A stretch of DNA of 5,258 bases from Lentisphaerota bacterium. GTDB lineage: Bacteria > Verrucomicrobiota > Kiritimatiellia > RFP12 > UBA3636. This document shows, piece after piece, positions 1 to 5,210 of the stretch (the first letter of the stretch is position 1; the number at the start of each line of letters is the position of its first letter). The DNA lies in contig JALHHX010000152.1 in NCBI GenBank assembly GCA_022837245.1, positions 1-5,258 of the forward strand, given 5' to 3'. A program made the position numbers and the translations under genes. Under the pieces are notes generated by a model, which searched no databases, was not told where the DNA came from, and was given only the letters and a program-made list of their open reading frames with translations.

Positions 1-3
1 CAC

Positions 4-37
4 TTTGTTTTCCTCCTTGTTTGATCACAAGAAGGAA
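4..37 (-). promoter_or_regulatory. Ribosome binding site inside a hairpin, before a gene starting at the window edge
   Basis: On the minus strand AAGGAGGA (18 to 11) lies 8 nt before a GTG at 3 to 1, a good Shine-Dalgarno and start pair for a gene running off the left edge. Only its start codon is inside the window, so the product is unknown. The same Shine-Dalgarno forms the 3' arm of a stem: bases 37-27 pair with 20-10 around the loop GATCAA. This gives 11 consecutive pairs in RNA, with one G-U at 32/15. The structure would hide the ribosome binding site. The pairing is seen directly; regulation by it is inference. Confidence 0.45.
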
Positions 38-64
38 GTGTACACAACCGCGTGACCTATTCAA
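37..64 (-). promoter_or_regulatory. Weak candidate promoter for the edge gene
   Basis: TTGAAT (64-59) and TACACT (42-37) are separated by 16 nt; each matches the sigma-70 consensus at 4 of 6 bases. Transcription would begin near position 30, removing part of the 5' arm of the hairpin over the ribosome binding site. If the hairpin is regulatory, a promoter further upstream must be used. This call is weak. Confidence 0.22.
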
Positions 65-144
65 AGCCCAGGTGTTGCGATAGCTGGTAGCCTGTGCGAG
101 ATAGAAACCAGGGAAGACGCTATGAGAAGAGAGGAAGTGTTCAT
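53..144 (-). pseudogene. Frameshifted stub of a FetB/YbbM-type permease gene
   Basis: Seventeen nt after the ABC ATPase stop, an ATG at 144 opens a frame beginning MNTSSLLIASSLVSIS, the kind of hydrophobic N-terminus that starts FetB/YbbM (UPF0014) permeases. After that the frame reads unrelated residues and stops at TGA (63-61). In a second frame, from 85 to 53, the sequence reads SYRNTWALNRS, which resembles the short SY(R/K)-x-K-L-G-L motif after the first membrane segment of this family. One missing or two extra bases between about 95 and 85 would join the two parts. Beyond about 53 no permease-like sequence is seen, so the rest is missing. FetB-type permeases are normally about 250 residues and sit next to the ATPase. 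The resemblance is from memory of the family and the stub is short, so the call is tentative. Confidence 0.4.
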
Positions 145-161
145 CAAATTCCCGGCATCGT

Positions 162-818
162 TCACTTTAGCACCTCAACTGATTTGATTTTACCGGCCTC
201 TAACGTCAATACTTTATTGGCGTTCTTTTTGCTTTGCTCGGGATTATGAGTCACCCAAAGCACTGACGACCCGCTCCCATGAAAGGATTTCACCACCTCT
301 TCCACGGTGGCCGTATTTTGCTCGTCCAAGGCAGACGTCACTTCATCCAGAAGCAGTATTTCCGGCTGAAACAGCAAGGTCCTGATCAACGCGATCCTCT
401 GCTTTTCTCCACCGGACAAATTGACTATGCTCCTCTCTAAACAGCTGCTATCCAGGTTAAAGATTACAAGGAGTTCCTCTATTCTTTTTATATCCGGATT
501 AATTTTTCGCATCTCATACGGAAAGGCAAAATTGTCCATGACCGTTTTTCCGAACAAATGGGGGGTTTGGAAGCAGTATGCGATATTCTTTCTTAGCTCC
601 AGAGGATCATATTCCAATATGGGCTTGTCTTTATACAAAATGGTTCCTGAAGTGGGACTAATCAGATGGCAGCAAAGTTTTAGGAACGTGCTTTTGCCGC
701 CACCAGAGGGGCCGACGATGGAGACATAGTCCCCAGTCTCGACGGCAAAGTCCATTTTACTGACTATGGCTTTGCTATCGCCAATAAACGATACGTCCTG
801 AAACTTCAATAGAGACAA
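162..818 (-). CDS. ABC transporter ATP-binding protein, FetA/YbbL type
   Basis: A 218-residue cytoplasmic nucleotide-binding subunit that would power a membrane permease; the E. coli FetAB relatives are linked to iron homeostasis, but substrate cannot be read here. All ABC motifs are present: Walker A GPSGGGKST (36-44), Q-loop in YCFQTPHLF (Q84), signature LSGGE (134-138), Walker B ILLLDE (154-159), D-loop SALD (162-165) and switch histidine H191. The chosen start is TTG at 818, giving MSLLKFQDVSF; GGAG lies 7 nt upstream, and family members begin this way. A TTG at 842 in the same frame adds eight unlike residues. The sequence is closest in style to Firmicutes proteins. Sampled 60-base stretches average about 44% GC against 57-72% in most of the operon sampled, suggesting transfer. 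It has its own candidate promoter. The partner permease appears broken (53-144), so function is doubtful although the ATPase is intact. Confidence 0.88.
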   Translation of the reverse strand: MSLLKFQDVSFIGDSKAIVSKMDFAVETGDYVSIVGPSGGGKSTFLKLCCHLISPTSGTILYKDKPILEYDPLELRKNIAYCFQTPHLFGKTVMDNFAFPYEMRKINPDIKRIEELLVIFNLDSSCLERSIVNLSGGEKQRIALIRTLLFQPEILLLDEVTSALDEQNTATVEEVVKSFHGSGSSVLWVTHNPEQSKKNANKVLTLEAGKIKSVEVLK

Positions 819-853
819 TTCCCAGCTCCAACTAATAAACAATTTGAACCACC

Positions 854-882
854 ACTGTAGACTCTTCCTCGGTGTTTGTCCA
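854..882 (-). promoter_or_regulatory. Candidate sigma-70 promoter of the ABC ATPase gene
   Basis: TGGACA (882-877, 5 of 6 to consensus) and TACAGT (859-854, 4 of 6) are separated by exactly 17 nt. Predicted transcription start is near 847, leaving about 29 nt before the TTG start at 818. It sits between recR and the ATPase gene, consistent with the ATPase being a separate unit from the recR operon. Confidence 0.45.
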
Positions 883-883
883 C

Positions 884-904
884 GTGGAAATGTGGAAATG
901 TGGA
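884..904. repeat. Tandem 8-nt direct repeat beside the ABC gene promoter
   Basis: The unit GTGGAAAT occurs twice in tandem and is followed by GTGGA, 2.6 copies in all. It begins one base upstream of the candidate -35 box (877-882), where an activator or repressor could bind. The overlapping palindrome CCACGTGG spans 880-887. The repeat is seen directly; a regulatory role is inference. Confidence 0.6.
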
Positions 905-924
905 GCCACCCAAAACGGGGTTCG

Positions 925-1527
925 CTAAACGGATTGCCGTCCGTTAATGGCTCGTTTTAACGTGAGCGGATCGGAATAGCCGATGCCACTGTCCGCCGGC
1001 AGGCCGAGGGCGAGGCGGGTGACATGGACGCCGAGCCCCGACAAACGCTCCGATATGTAAGCCGCTGTGGCGTCGCCCTCGACGTCGGTGCCGATCGCCA
1101 ATATCACTTCCCGGAAATCCCCATCTTCGATGCGTTTTTCAAGCTCCGCGAGGCGTATGTCGTCCGGCCCGGACGCCGTCATAGGAGAAATGCGCCCATG
1201 AAGAGAGTGGAAGACTCCGTTGAACGCGCCGGAGCGCTCGATGGCCAAGATGTCGCCCGATTCCTCGACAACGCAGAGGAGCGAGGCGTCGCGCGCCGGG
1301 TCGGAACATAGGCGGCAAGGGTTTGAATCGCGTGTGGTTATGGAGCCGCAGAGGCCGCACACGCAGACGTTTTCGCGCAGATCGGTCAGCGCCTCGATGA
1401 GCGGACGCGTGATTTCGTCGCCCCTGCGCACAAGAGCAAGCGCGACGCGTTCGGCGGAGCGGCGCCCTATGCCGGGAAGCTTCGCGAGAATCTGCGTAAG
1501 ATTGTCAAATGGATTCGCCATCGCCAT
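925..1527 (-). CDS. recR: Recombination mediator protein RecR
   Basis: RecR works with RecO (and RecF) to load RecA onto SSB-coated single-stranded DNA at gaps during recombinational repair. The 200-residue product has the family layout in order: helix-hairpin-helix LPGIGRRSAER (17-27), a four-cysteine zinc finger (C57, C60, C71, C74), then a Toprim domain with CVVEESGDILAIE (about 85-97) and GTDVEGDATAAY (about 146-157), and the C-terminal LPADSGIGYSD segment. Length matches E. coli RecR (201). The start is not certain: ATG at 1527 and ATG at 1521 are both plausible, and neither has a clear Shine-Dalgarno. A TTG at 1536 is also in frame. The gene follows ybaB by 25 nt, the usual dnaX-ybaB-recR order. 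The stop is TAG; no convincing terminator follows. Confidence 0.96.
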   Translation of the reverse strand: MAMANPFDNLTQILAKLPGIGRRSAERVALALVRRGDEITRPLIEALTDLRENVCVCGLCGSITTRDSNPCRLCSDPARDASLLCVVEESGDILAIERSGAFNGVFHSLHGRISPMTASGPDDIRLAELEKRIEDGDFREVILAIGTDVEGDATAAYISERLSGLGVHVTRLALGLPADSGIGYSDPLTLKRAINGRQSV

Positions 1528-1552
1528 TAAAGCCAATTGGCGGAGTGGGGAC

Positions 1553-1873
1553 TCAGAGACCGCCCATGAGGCCGTCGAGTCCCATTTCCTTCGACATTTT
1601 CTTCATCTGCTCGGCGGCTTGGTCCTTTGTCTTCTTGAGTGCCTTGTTGGTGTTTTCCAAGATGGTGCGCTCAAGCTTGTCAAGGCGCGTGATGTCGACC
1701 ACTTCCGGATCTATTTTGATGGCGGATACGGTGAGGTCGCCGCGCACTGTGACCTTGACGCCGGCGTTTTCGTAGTCGGAGGTCTGGCTTTCAAGGTCTT
1801 TTTGCATTTTCTTGACCTTGCTGCGCATTTCCATAGCCTGTTTTGCCTGTTGGAAGATGTTTGGAGCTGCCAT
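1553..1873 (-). CDS. ybaB: YbaB/EbfC family nucleoid-associated protein
   Basis: A small dimeric DNA-binding protein, 106 residues, of the family usually encoded between dnaX and recR. Family members bind DNA and affect nucleoid organisation and expression; the exact role varies. The sequence has the expected parts: a long charged N-terminal helix (about 5-35, rich in Lys, Met and Gln), a beta section with VKVTVRGDLTVSAIKIDPE (39-57), a second helix with TNKALKKTKDQAAEQMKK (75-92), and the Gly-rich tail GLDGLMGGL. The ATG at 1873 lies 25 nt after the dnaX stop. No Shine-Dalgarno is visible, so translation may depend on ribosomes arriving from dnaX. Confidence 0.94.
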   Translation of the reverse strand: MAAPNIFQQAKQAMEMRSKVKKMQKDLESQTSDYENAGVKVTVRGDLTVSAIKIDPEVVDITRLDKLERTILENTNKALKKTKDQAAEQMKKMSKEMGLDGLMGGL

Positions 1874-1898
1874 ACTTAGTATGTCTTTCGTTGTTGTT

Positions 1899-3287
1899 CT
1901 ATTTGTGTCTGATGTCGGTGATTTTGCCGTCGAATATCTTCAAGGCTTCCTTCACCACGGGTATTTCTATTATTCTTTCGTTCCGCTCGACCTCGGAAAG
2001 CGCCCGGGAGTCTAGGTCGCTTTCGGGCTGTGGTATCGGCGCTGACGGCGTCCGGGCAAGGCGCTGTGCGGCCGGTTCTGTCTTTACAGGTGCGGCAGCA
2101 CGGGCGATGCGGGCGTGCTTCCGCTGCGGGTCGTCATCGCCGCCACCTGCGGTGAGATCAGCCAGCTTTTTTAGGATGGTCTGGAGATCGACGAGGTCGG
2201 ACGCCCGAGCGCAACGAATGAGGGCTGTCTCGAGAATCGTGCGGGGCGTGAGCGAAAGACGCATTTTACTTTCGAGCTCGATAAGGTTCTCCACGATCGT
2301 CAGCACTGCGGTGGCTGAAGAAAGCTTAGCCTGCTCGGACAGGGTGGCCTTCTGCGCATCAGTCAAATCGATGCGGGAAGTATCGTCATTAAGCTGTATG
2401 CATACAAGTAGATTGCGGAAATGGTTTATGAGTTCCCCGGCCAGACGGCGCAGGTCTTTGCCGGAAGTGTCGAGATCATTTACTATGCGAAGCAATTCCG
2501 CCACATCACCCTTCAGTATGGAGCCTGCGATATCCTCGATAGAACCGCGGGCAACAAGCCCGAATACACTGAGAACGTCGGCTTCTCGTATAGTCTTGCC
2601 CGTGAAGGAGATCATCTGGTCGAACGATGACTGCGCGTCCCGCATGCCGCCGTCTGCGCCGCGCGCTATTGCGAGCAGGGCGTCATCATCGATATCTATT
2701 CCCTCCACGGCGGCGATTTTCTTCAGCTGCTGAACAATCACCGGAATTGATATGCGGCGCAGATCGAAGCGCTGGCAACGGGAAAGTATCGTGGTAAGGA
2801 CTTTGTCCGGCTCGGTCGTGGCGAAGATGAACTTCACGTAATCCGGCGGCTCTTCAAGCGTCTTTAGCAACGCATTGAAAGCCGAGGTTGAGAGCATGTG
2901 CACTTCGTCAATGTAGTAGATCCGGAACTTGCCGCCTGTTGGCTCAAAGTTGACCGTATCGATGATCTTGCTGTGTACGTCCTCGACCTTGTTGTTGGAC
3001 GCTCCGTCGATTTCCGTGACGTCGAATGCCGTGCCGTTGGCAATATCCATGCAAGCGGGGCAGACCCCGCATGGCGTGACGGTGGGTCCGTCTTTGCAGT
3101 TGAGGGCTTTCGCGAATATGCGCGCAAGCGTGGTTTTGCCCGTCCCGCGCGGACCGGCCAGCAAGTACGCCTGCGAGATGCGGTTCTGAGTAATGGCGTT
3201 TTTGAGCGTTTTGACGACATGGTCCTGCCCGACCACTTCGTCAAACGTCTGCGGACGCCATTTTCTCGCCAGTACTTCGTAAGCCAC
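1899..3287 (-). CDS. dnaX: DNA polymerase III clamp-loader subunit tau/gamma
   Basis: DnaX is the ATPase of the clamp loader, which opens the beta sliding clamp and places it on primed DNA; the long tau form also ties polymerases together. The GTG start at 3287 lies 5 nt after a strong GGAGG and gives MAYEVLARKWRPQTFDEVVGQ, the classic N-terminus; the open frame extending to 3728 is antisense-free readthrough of glyA sequence in another frame and is not coding. Visible motifs in the 462 residues: Walker A GPRGTGKTT (45-53), zinc-binding C64, C73, C76, C79 (same positions as in E. coli), Walker B IYYIDEVH (123-130), sensor 1 FATTEP (155-160), arginine finger in LSRC (168-171), sensor 2 GGMRDAQS (213-220). 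The collar domain runs to about 370. A charged, Pro/Ala-rich linker then leads to VVKEALKIFDGKI near the C-terminus. It starts 11 nt after the rpiB-glyA stop. A -1 frameshift site at codons 372-374 may yield a short gamma form. Confidence 0.97.
   Translation of the reverse strand: MAYEVLARKWRPQTFDEVVGQDHVVKTLKNAITQNRISQAYLLAGPRGTGKTTLARIFAKALNCKDGPTVTPCGVCPACMDIANGTAFDVTEIDGASNNKVEDVHSKIIDTVNFEPTGGKFRIYYIDEVHMLSTSAFNALLKTLEEPPDYVKFIFATTEPDKVLTTILSRCQRFDLRRISIPVIVQQLKKIAAVEGIDIDDDALLAIARGADGGMRDAQSSFDQMISFTGKTIREADVLSVFGLVARGSIEDIAGSILKGDVAELLRIVNDLDTSGKDLRRLAGELINHFRNLLVCIQLNDDTSRIDLTDAQKATLSEQAKLSSATAVLTIVENLIELESKMRLSLTPRTILETALIRCARASDLVDLQTILKKLADLTAGGGDDDPQRKHARIARAAAPVKTEPAAQRLARTPSAPIPQPESDLDSRALSEVERNERIIEIPVVKEALKIFDGKITDIRHK
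2158..2172 (-). promoter_or_regulatory. Candidate programmed -1 frameshift site in dnaX
   Basis: The heptamer A AAA AAG (2172-2166) is read in frame as the end of codon 372 (CTA), AAA and AAG, exactly the slippery sequence and phase of E. coli dnaX. After a -1 slip the next codons are GCT, GGC and TGA (2160-2158), so the product would be 376 residues: all of ATPase domains I-II and the collar, then Ala-Gly. A small stem (CACC/GGTG, 2154-2144) starts 11 nt downstream and a 7-bp stem (GGCGATG/CATCGCC, 2141-2103) starts 24 nt downstream. No Shine-Dalgarno-like stimulator is visible upstream. Heptamer, phase and stop are seen; actual shifting is inference. Confidence 0.6.
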
Positions 3288-3298
3288 AACAACCTCCT

Positions 3299-4996
3299 TT
3301 ACGGCACCAAGAATTTTCGGGAAAACCCGAGCACCTCTTCGCGGATCCCCGCCTTCATATTGGCGTCGTCGATATTCGAAAGCACGTCGGCGATCTTGCC
3401 GGCGATGAATCGCATTTCTCCCTCCTTCATGCCGCGCGTGGTGACGGAGGCCGTGCCGATGCGGATGCCAGAGGTGATGAAGGGACTGTTTTTGTCGAAG
3501 GGGATCGTGTTTTTGTTCACGATGATCCCCGTCTCGTATAGCGCGGCGGCGGCGTCCTTGCCCGTGAGCCCTGACGCAGCGACGTCGACAAGCATCAGGT
3601 GGTTGTCGGTGCCCCCGGAGACGAGGCGGAAGCCGCGCTCCTTGAGAACCTTGGCTATTTCGGCGGCGTTTTTGACAATTTGGCACGCATAGTCCTTGAA
3701 CTCTGGAGCCATTGCCTCTTTGAAGCATACGGCCTTGGCGGCAATCGTGTTCATGAGCGGGCCGCCCTGGAGTCCGGGGAACACGGTCTTGTTTATCGCC
3801 TTCTCAAACTCCTTGCGGCAGAGGATCAGGCCGCTGCGCGGACCGCGGAGGGTCTTGTGGGTGGTGGACGTGACGAACTCGGCGTAGGGAACGGGGTTCT
3901 CGTGCGCGCCACCCGCCACGAGTCCGGCAATGTGGGCCATATCGACCAGCAGCATCGCGCCGCAGGAGTCGGCGATCTGGCGCCAGCGCTTGAAATCGAG
4001 CGCACGGGGGTATGCGCTCGCGCCGGCTACGATGAGCTTAGGTTTGACTTCCTTGGCCTGCGCCTCGATGGCGTCGTAATCGAGCTGCTCGGTGTCTTTA
4101 TCGACCACATACGGGACGATATTGAAGAGTTTGCCAGAAAAGTTGACTGGCGAGCCGTGGGAGAGATGGCCGCCCTGGTCGAGGCTCATGGAGAGGATGG
4201 TGTCGCCCGGCTCAAGGACGGCGAAGTACACGGCCATGTTCGCAGACGACCCACAGTGCGGCTGAACATTTGCGGCTTCGGCGCCGAAGAGCTCCTTGGC
4301 GCGCTCAATGGCGAGAGTTTCGGCTCCGTCCACATATTTACATCCGCTGTACCAGCGTTTCCCCGGGTAACCTTCGGCGTATTTGTTCGTGAGGATGCTG
4401 CCCTGGGCCTCGCGCACGGCGCGAGATGTCAGATTCTCTGATGCTATGAGGTTGACAGTGCCCTCCTCCTGCTCCTTGTGCCCCATGATGACATCGTATA
4501 TTTCGCGGTCCGCGTCCTGAAGATGCGCGATTTCGATGACGCGGTTGCCTGCGTTGGCGAGCTTGTTGGCGCGGCGCACCTGGCGGTTTTCCTCCGGGAA
4601 CTTCTCGTCCAGCCAAGCATCAACGATACCAGCAAGCTCGGATTCGGGTTGAAGAATGGCGCCAAGCACCAAGAGGTTTGAATTGTTATGCTGACGCGAC
4701 ATTTTCGCCATTGCCTCGTCGTGGCAGAGCGTTGCGCGGACGTGCGGGTAACGGTTCGTGGCGATGCTCATGCCAAGGCCCGAATTGCAAATCGCAATCC
4801 CCAATGGGTATTTGCCCGTTTCGACCCCGGCGGCCACCATCTCGCCAAAGTCGTTGTAGTCGCACGACTCCGTGCCGCCGCAGCCCACGTCCACGACCTC
4901 GATTCCACGCGCCTCAAGCGCCCTCTTGATTACTTCCTTGGCCGAAAAGCCCCTGTGGTCCGATCCGATTGCGATTGTCATTGTCTGGTTTTTCAT
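3299..4996 (-). CDS. rpiB-glyA: Fused ribose-5-phosphate isomerase B and serine hydroxymethyltransferase
   Basis: One 565-residue frame with two complete enzymes. Residues about 6-150 are RpiB, which interconverts ribulose-5-phosphate and ribose-5-phosphate: N-terminal TIAIGSDHRG, catalytic cysteine in GIAICNSGLGMSIA (C70), and SRQHNNSNLL (H103). Residues about 158-565 are PLP-dependent serine hydroxymethyltransferase, making glycine and methylene-tetrahydrofolate from serine: NLIASEN (182-188), TNKYAEGYPGKRW, cofactor-stacking H277 in GGHLSHGS, D352 and H355 in VDMAHIAGL, Schiff-base lysine K381 in TTHKTLRGPR, and R512 in GIRIGT. Both halves are full length with no stop between. The ATG at 4996 overlaps the leader ORF stop (ATGA) and is preferred; an ATG at 4981 is possible. 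The TTG at 5080 lies at the predicted transcription start and adds non-homologous residues. A GTG at 4579, 11 nt after GAGG, could give some separate SHMT. Joint activity would feed nucleotide synthesis (inference). Confidence 0.95.
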   Translation of the reverse strand: MKNQTMTIAIGSDHRGFSAKEVIKRALEARGIEVVDVGCGGTESCDYNDFGEMVAAGVETGKYPLGIAICNSGLGMSIATNRYPHVRATLCHDEAMAKMSRQHNNSNLLVLGAILQPESELAGIVDAWLDEKFPEENRQVRRANKLANAGNRVIEIAHLQDADREIYDVIMGHKEQEEGTVNLIASENLTSRAVREAQGSILTNKYAEGYPGKRWYSGCKYVDGAETLAIERAKELFGAEAANVQPHCGSSANMAVYFAVLEPGDTILSMSLDQGGHLSHGSPVNFSGKLFNIVPYVVDKDTEQLDYDAIEAQAKEVKPKLIVAGASAYPRALDFKRWRQIADSCGAMLLVDMAHIAGLVAGGAHENPVPYAEFVTSTTHKTLRGPRSGLILCRKEFEKAINKTVFPGLQGGPLMNTIAAKAVCFKEAMAPEFKDYACQIVKNAAEIAKVLKERGFRLVSGGTDNHLMLVDVAASGLTGKDAAAALYETGIIVNKNTIPFDKNSPFITSGIRIGTASVTTRGMKEGEMRFIAGKIADVLSNIDDANMKAGIREEVLGFSRKFLVP

Positions 4997-5058
4997 TCCC
5001 GTTCCGCCCATTGGCGGTATTCCCAAAGCACCGCCGGGATTCCGGCCCGGCGACGCAT
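4993..5058 (-). CDS. Leader peptide ORF coupled to rpiB-glyA
   Basis: A 21-codon ORF, starting MRRRAGIPAVLW and ending QWAERE. Its ATG (5058) has the best ribosome binding site of the control region, AGGAG at 5068-5064 with 5 nt spacing. Its TGA overlaps the ATG of rpiB-glyA as ATGA, the classic arrangement for translational coupling, while the rpiB-glyA start itself has only a weak GGGA just upstream. It begins about 24 nt after the predicted transcription start. The peptide has five Arg and two Trp, and no run of Ser or Gly codons that would suggest classic amino-acid attenuation. I recognise no homolog; the peptide itself may be irrelevant and only its translation matter. Confidence 0.5.
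   Translation of the reverse strand: MRRRAGIPAVLWEYRQWAERE
5004..5052 (-). promoter_or_regulatory. Alternative hairpins in the rpiB-glyA leader
   Basis: Three stems can form in the leader RNA. A: CGCCGGG/CCCGGCG (5052-5046 with 5038-5032, 7-nt loop). B: GGCGGT/ACCGCC (5035-5030 with 5018-5013, 11-nt loop). C: CCGCC/GGCGG (5017-5013 with 5008-5004, 4-nt loop), ending 7 nt before the rpiB-glyA ATG. B shares bases with both A and C, so it excludes them, while A and C can coexist. All lie inside the leader ORF, so a translating ribosome would change which forms. C could limit access to the rpiB-glyA start. The pairings are seen; a switch is inference, and GC-rich sequence can give such pairings by chance. 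Confidence 0.4.
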
Positions 5059-5088
5059 TTATACTCCTGTTCCTAAACAAAGGAGATG

Positions 5089-5118
5089 ATTGTAGCGCAA
5101 GCCGTGGGTTTCATTCAA
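5089..5118 (-). promoter_or_regulatory. Candidate sigma-70 promoter of the rpiB-glyA-dnaX-ybaB-recR operon
   Basis: TACAAT (5094-5089, 5 of 6 to consensus) lies 18 nt after TTGAAT (5118-5113, 4 of 6). Predicted start is near 5082, placing the leader Shine-Dalgarno and ATG early in the transcript. This also argues against the TTG at 5080 as a start codon. No other pair of comparable quality was found on this strand in the upstream region. Confidence 0.55.
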
Positions 5119-5121
5119 CCT

Positions 5122-5162
5122 AAAAAACGGGTGGCGCATTGACTCATAATTAATGACACCAC
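5122..5162 (-). terminator. Weak candidate terminator of an upstream minus-strand gene
   Basis: On the minus strand an interrupted stem (GTGG/CCAC then CATT/AATG, with an 11-nt AT-rich loop) is followed by CCG and six T (5127-5122). This could end a transcript entering from the right. The stem is short and interrupted. The same dyad, 13 nt upstream of the -35 box, could instead be a regulator site. Confidence 0.25.
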
Positions 5163-5183
5163 GTTAGCCAATAGTCAGCGCAA

Positions 5184-5210
5184 CACGCCCGCCCCCCGGC
5201 GGGAGCCGTG
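5184..5210. repeat. GC-rich inverted repeat
   Basis: On the plus strand CACG-CCCGCC, loop CCCC, GGCGGG, a three-base AGC bulge, then CGTG: ten pairs of strong GC stem. No T-run follows on either strand, so it is not a standard terminator. No gene is recognisable from here to the right edge; two minus-strand frames are open there, but nothing marks them as coding. Confidence 0.4.

Noticed and set aside
33..140. Nine-base direct repeat AGGAAGTGT at 33-41 and 132-140, possibly a target-site duplication
   Set aside because: The sequence is purine-rich, nothing transposon-like lies between the copies, and similarity does not extend beyond nine bases.
928..945. Six-bp hairpin AACGGA/TCCGTT across the recR stop codon
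   Set aside because: It is short and followed by only TTTAG, so it does not make a convincing Rho-independent terminator.
1220..1879. Plus-strand open frame of 219 codons opposite recR and ybaB
   Set aside because: It spans two conserved minus-strand genes and shows no domain of its own.
1843..2733. Long plus-strand open frame of 296 codons opposite dnaX
   Set aside because: It lies antisense to a strongly conserved gene, looks compositionally like a shadow and has no recognisable motif.
3288..3728. Upstream in-frame extension of dnaX
   Set aside because: It overlaps the conserved SHMT C-terminus in another frame; the GTG at 3287 has a strong Shine-Dalgarno and the expected DnaX N-terminus.
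3599..4441. Plus-strand open frame of 280 codons opposite the SHMT half
   Set aside because: Its residues are the antisense reading of conserved SHMT motifs; no start signal or family resemblance.
5058..5063. TATAAA as a -10 box
   Set aside because: No acceptable -35 lies 16-18 nt upstream, and the bases are the spacer between a Shine-Dalgarno and the leader ATG.
4997..5080. In-frame TTG at 5080 that would lengthen RpiB-GlyA to 593 residues
   Set aside because: It lies at the predicted transcription start, the added residues do not resemble RpiB, and the region is better explained by the leader ORF in another frame.
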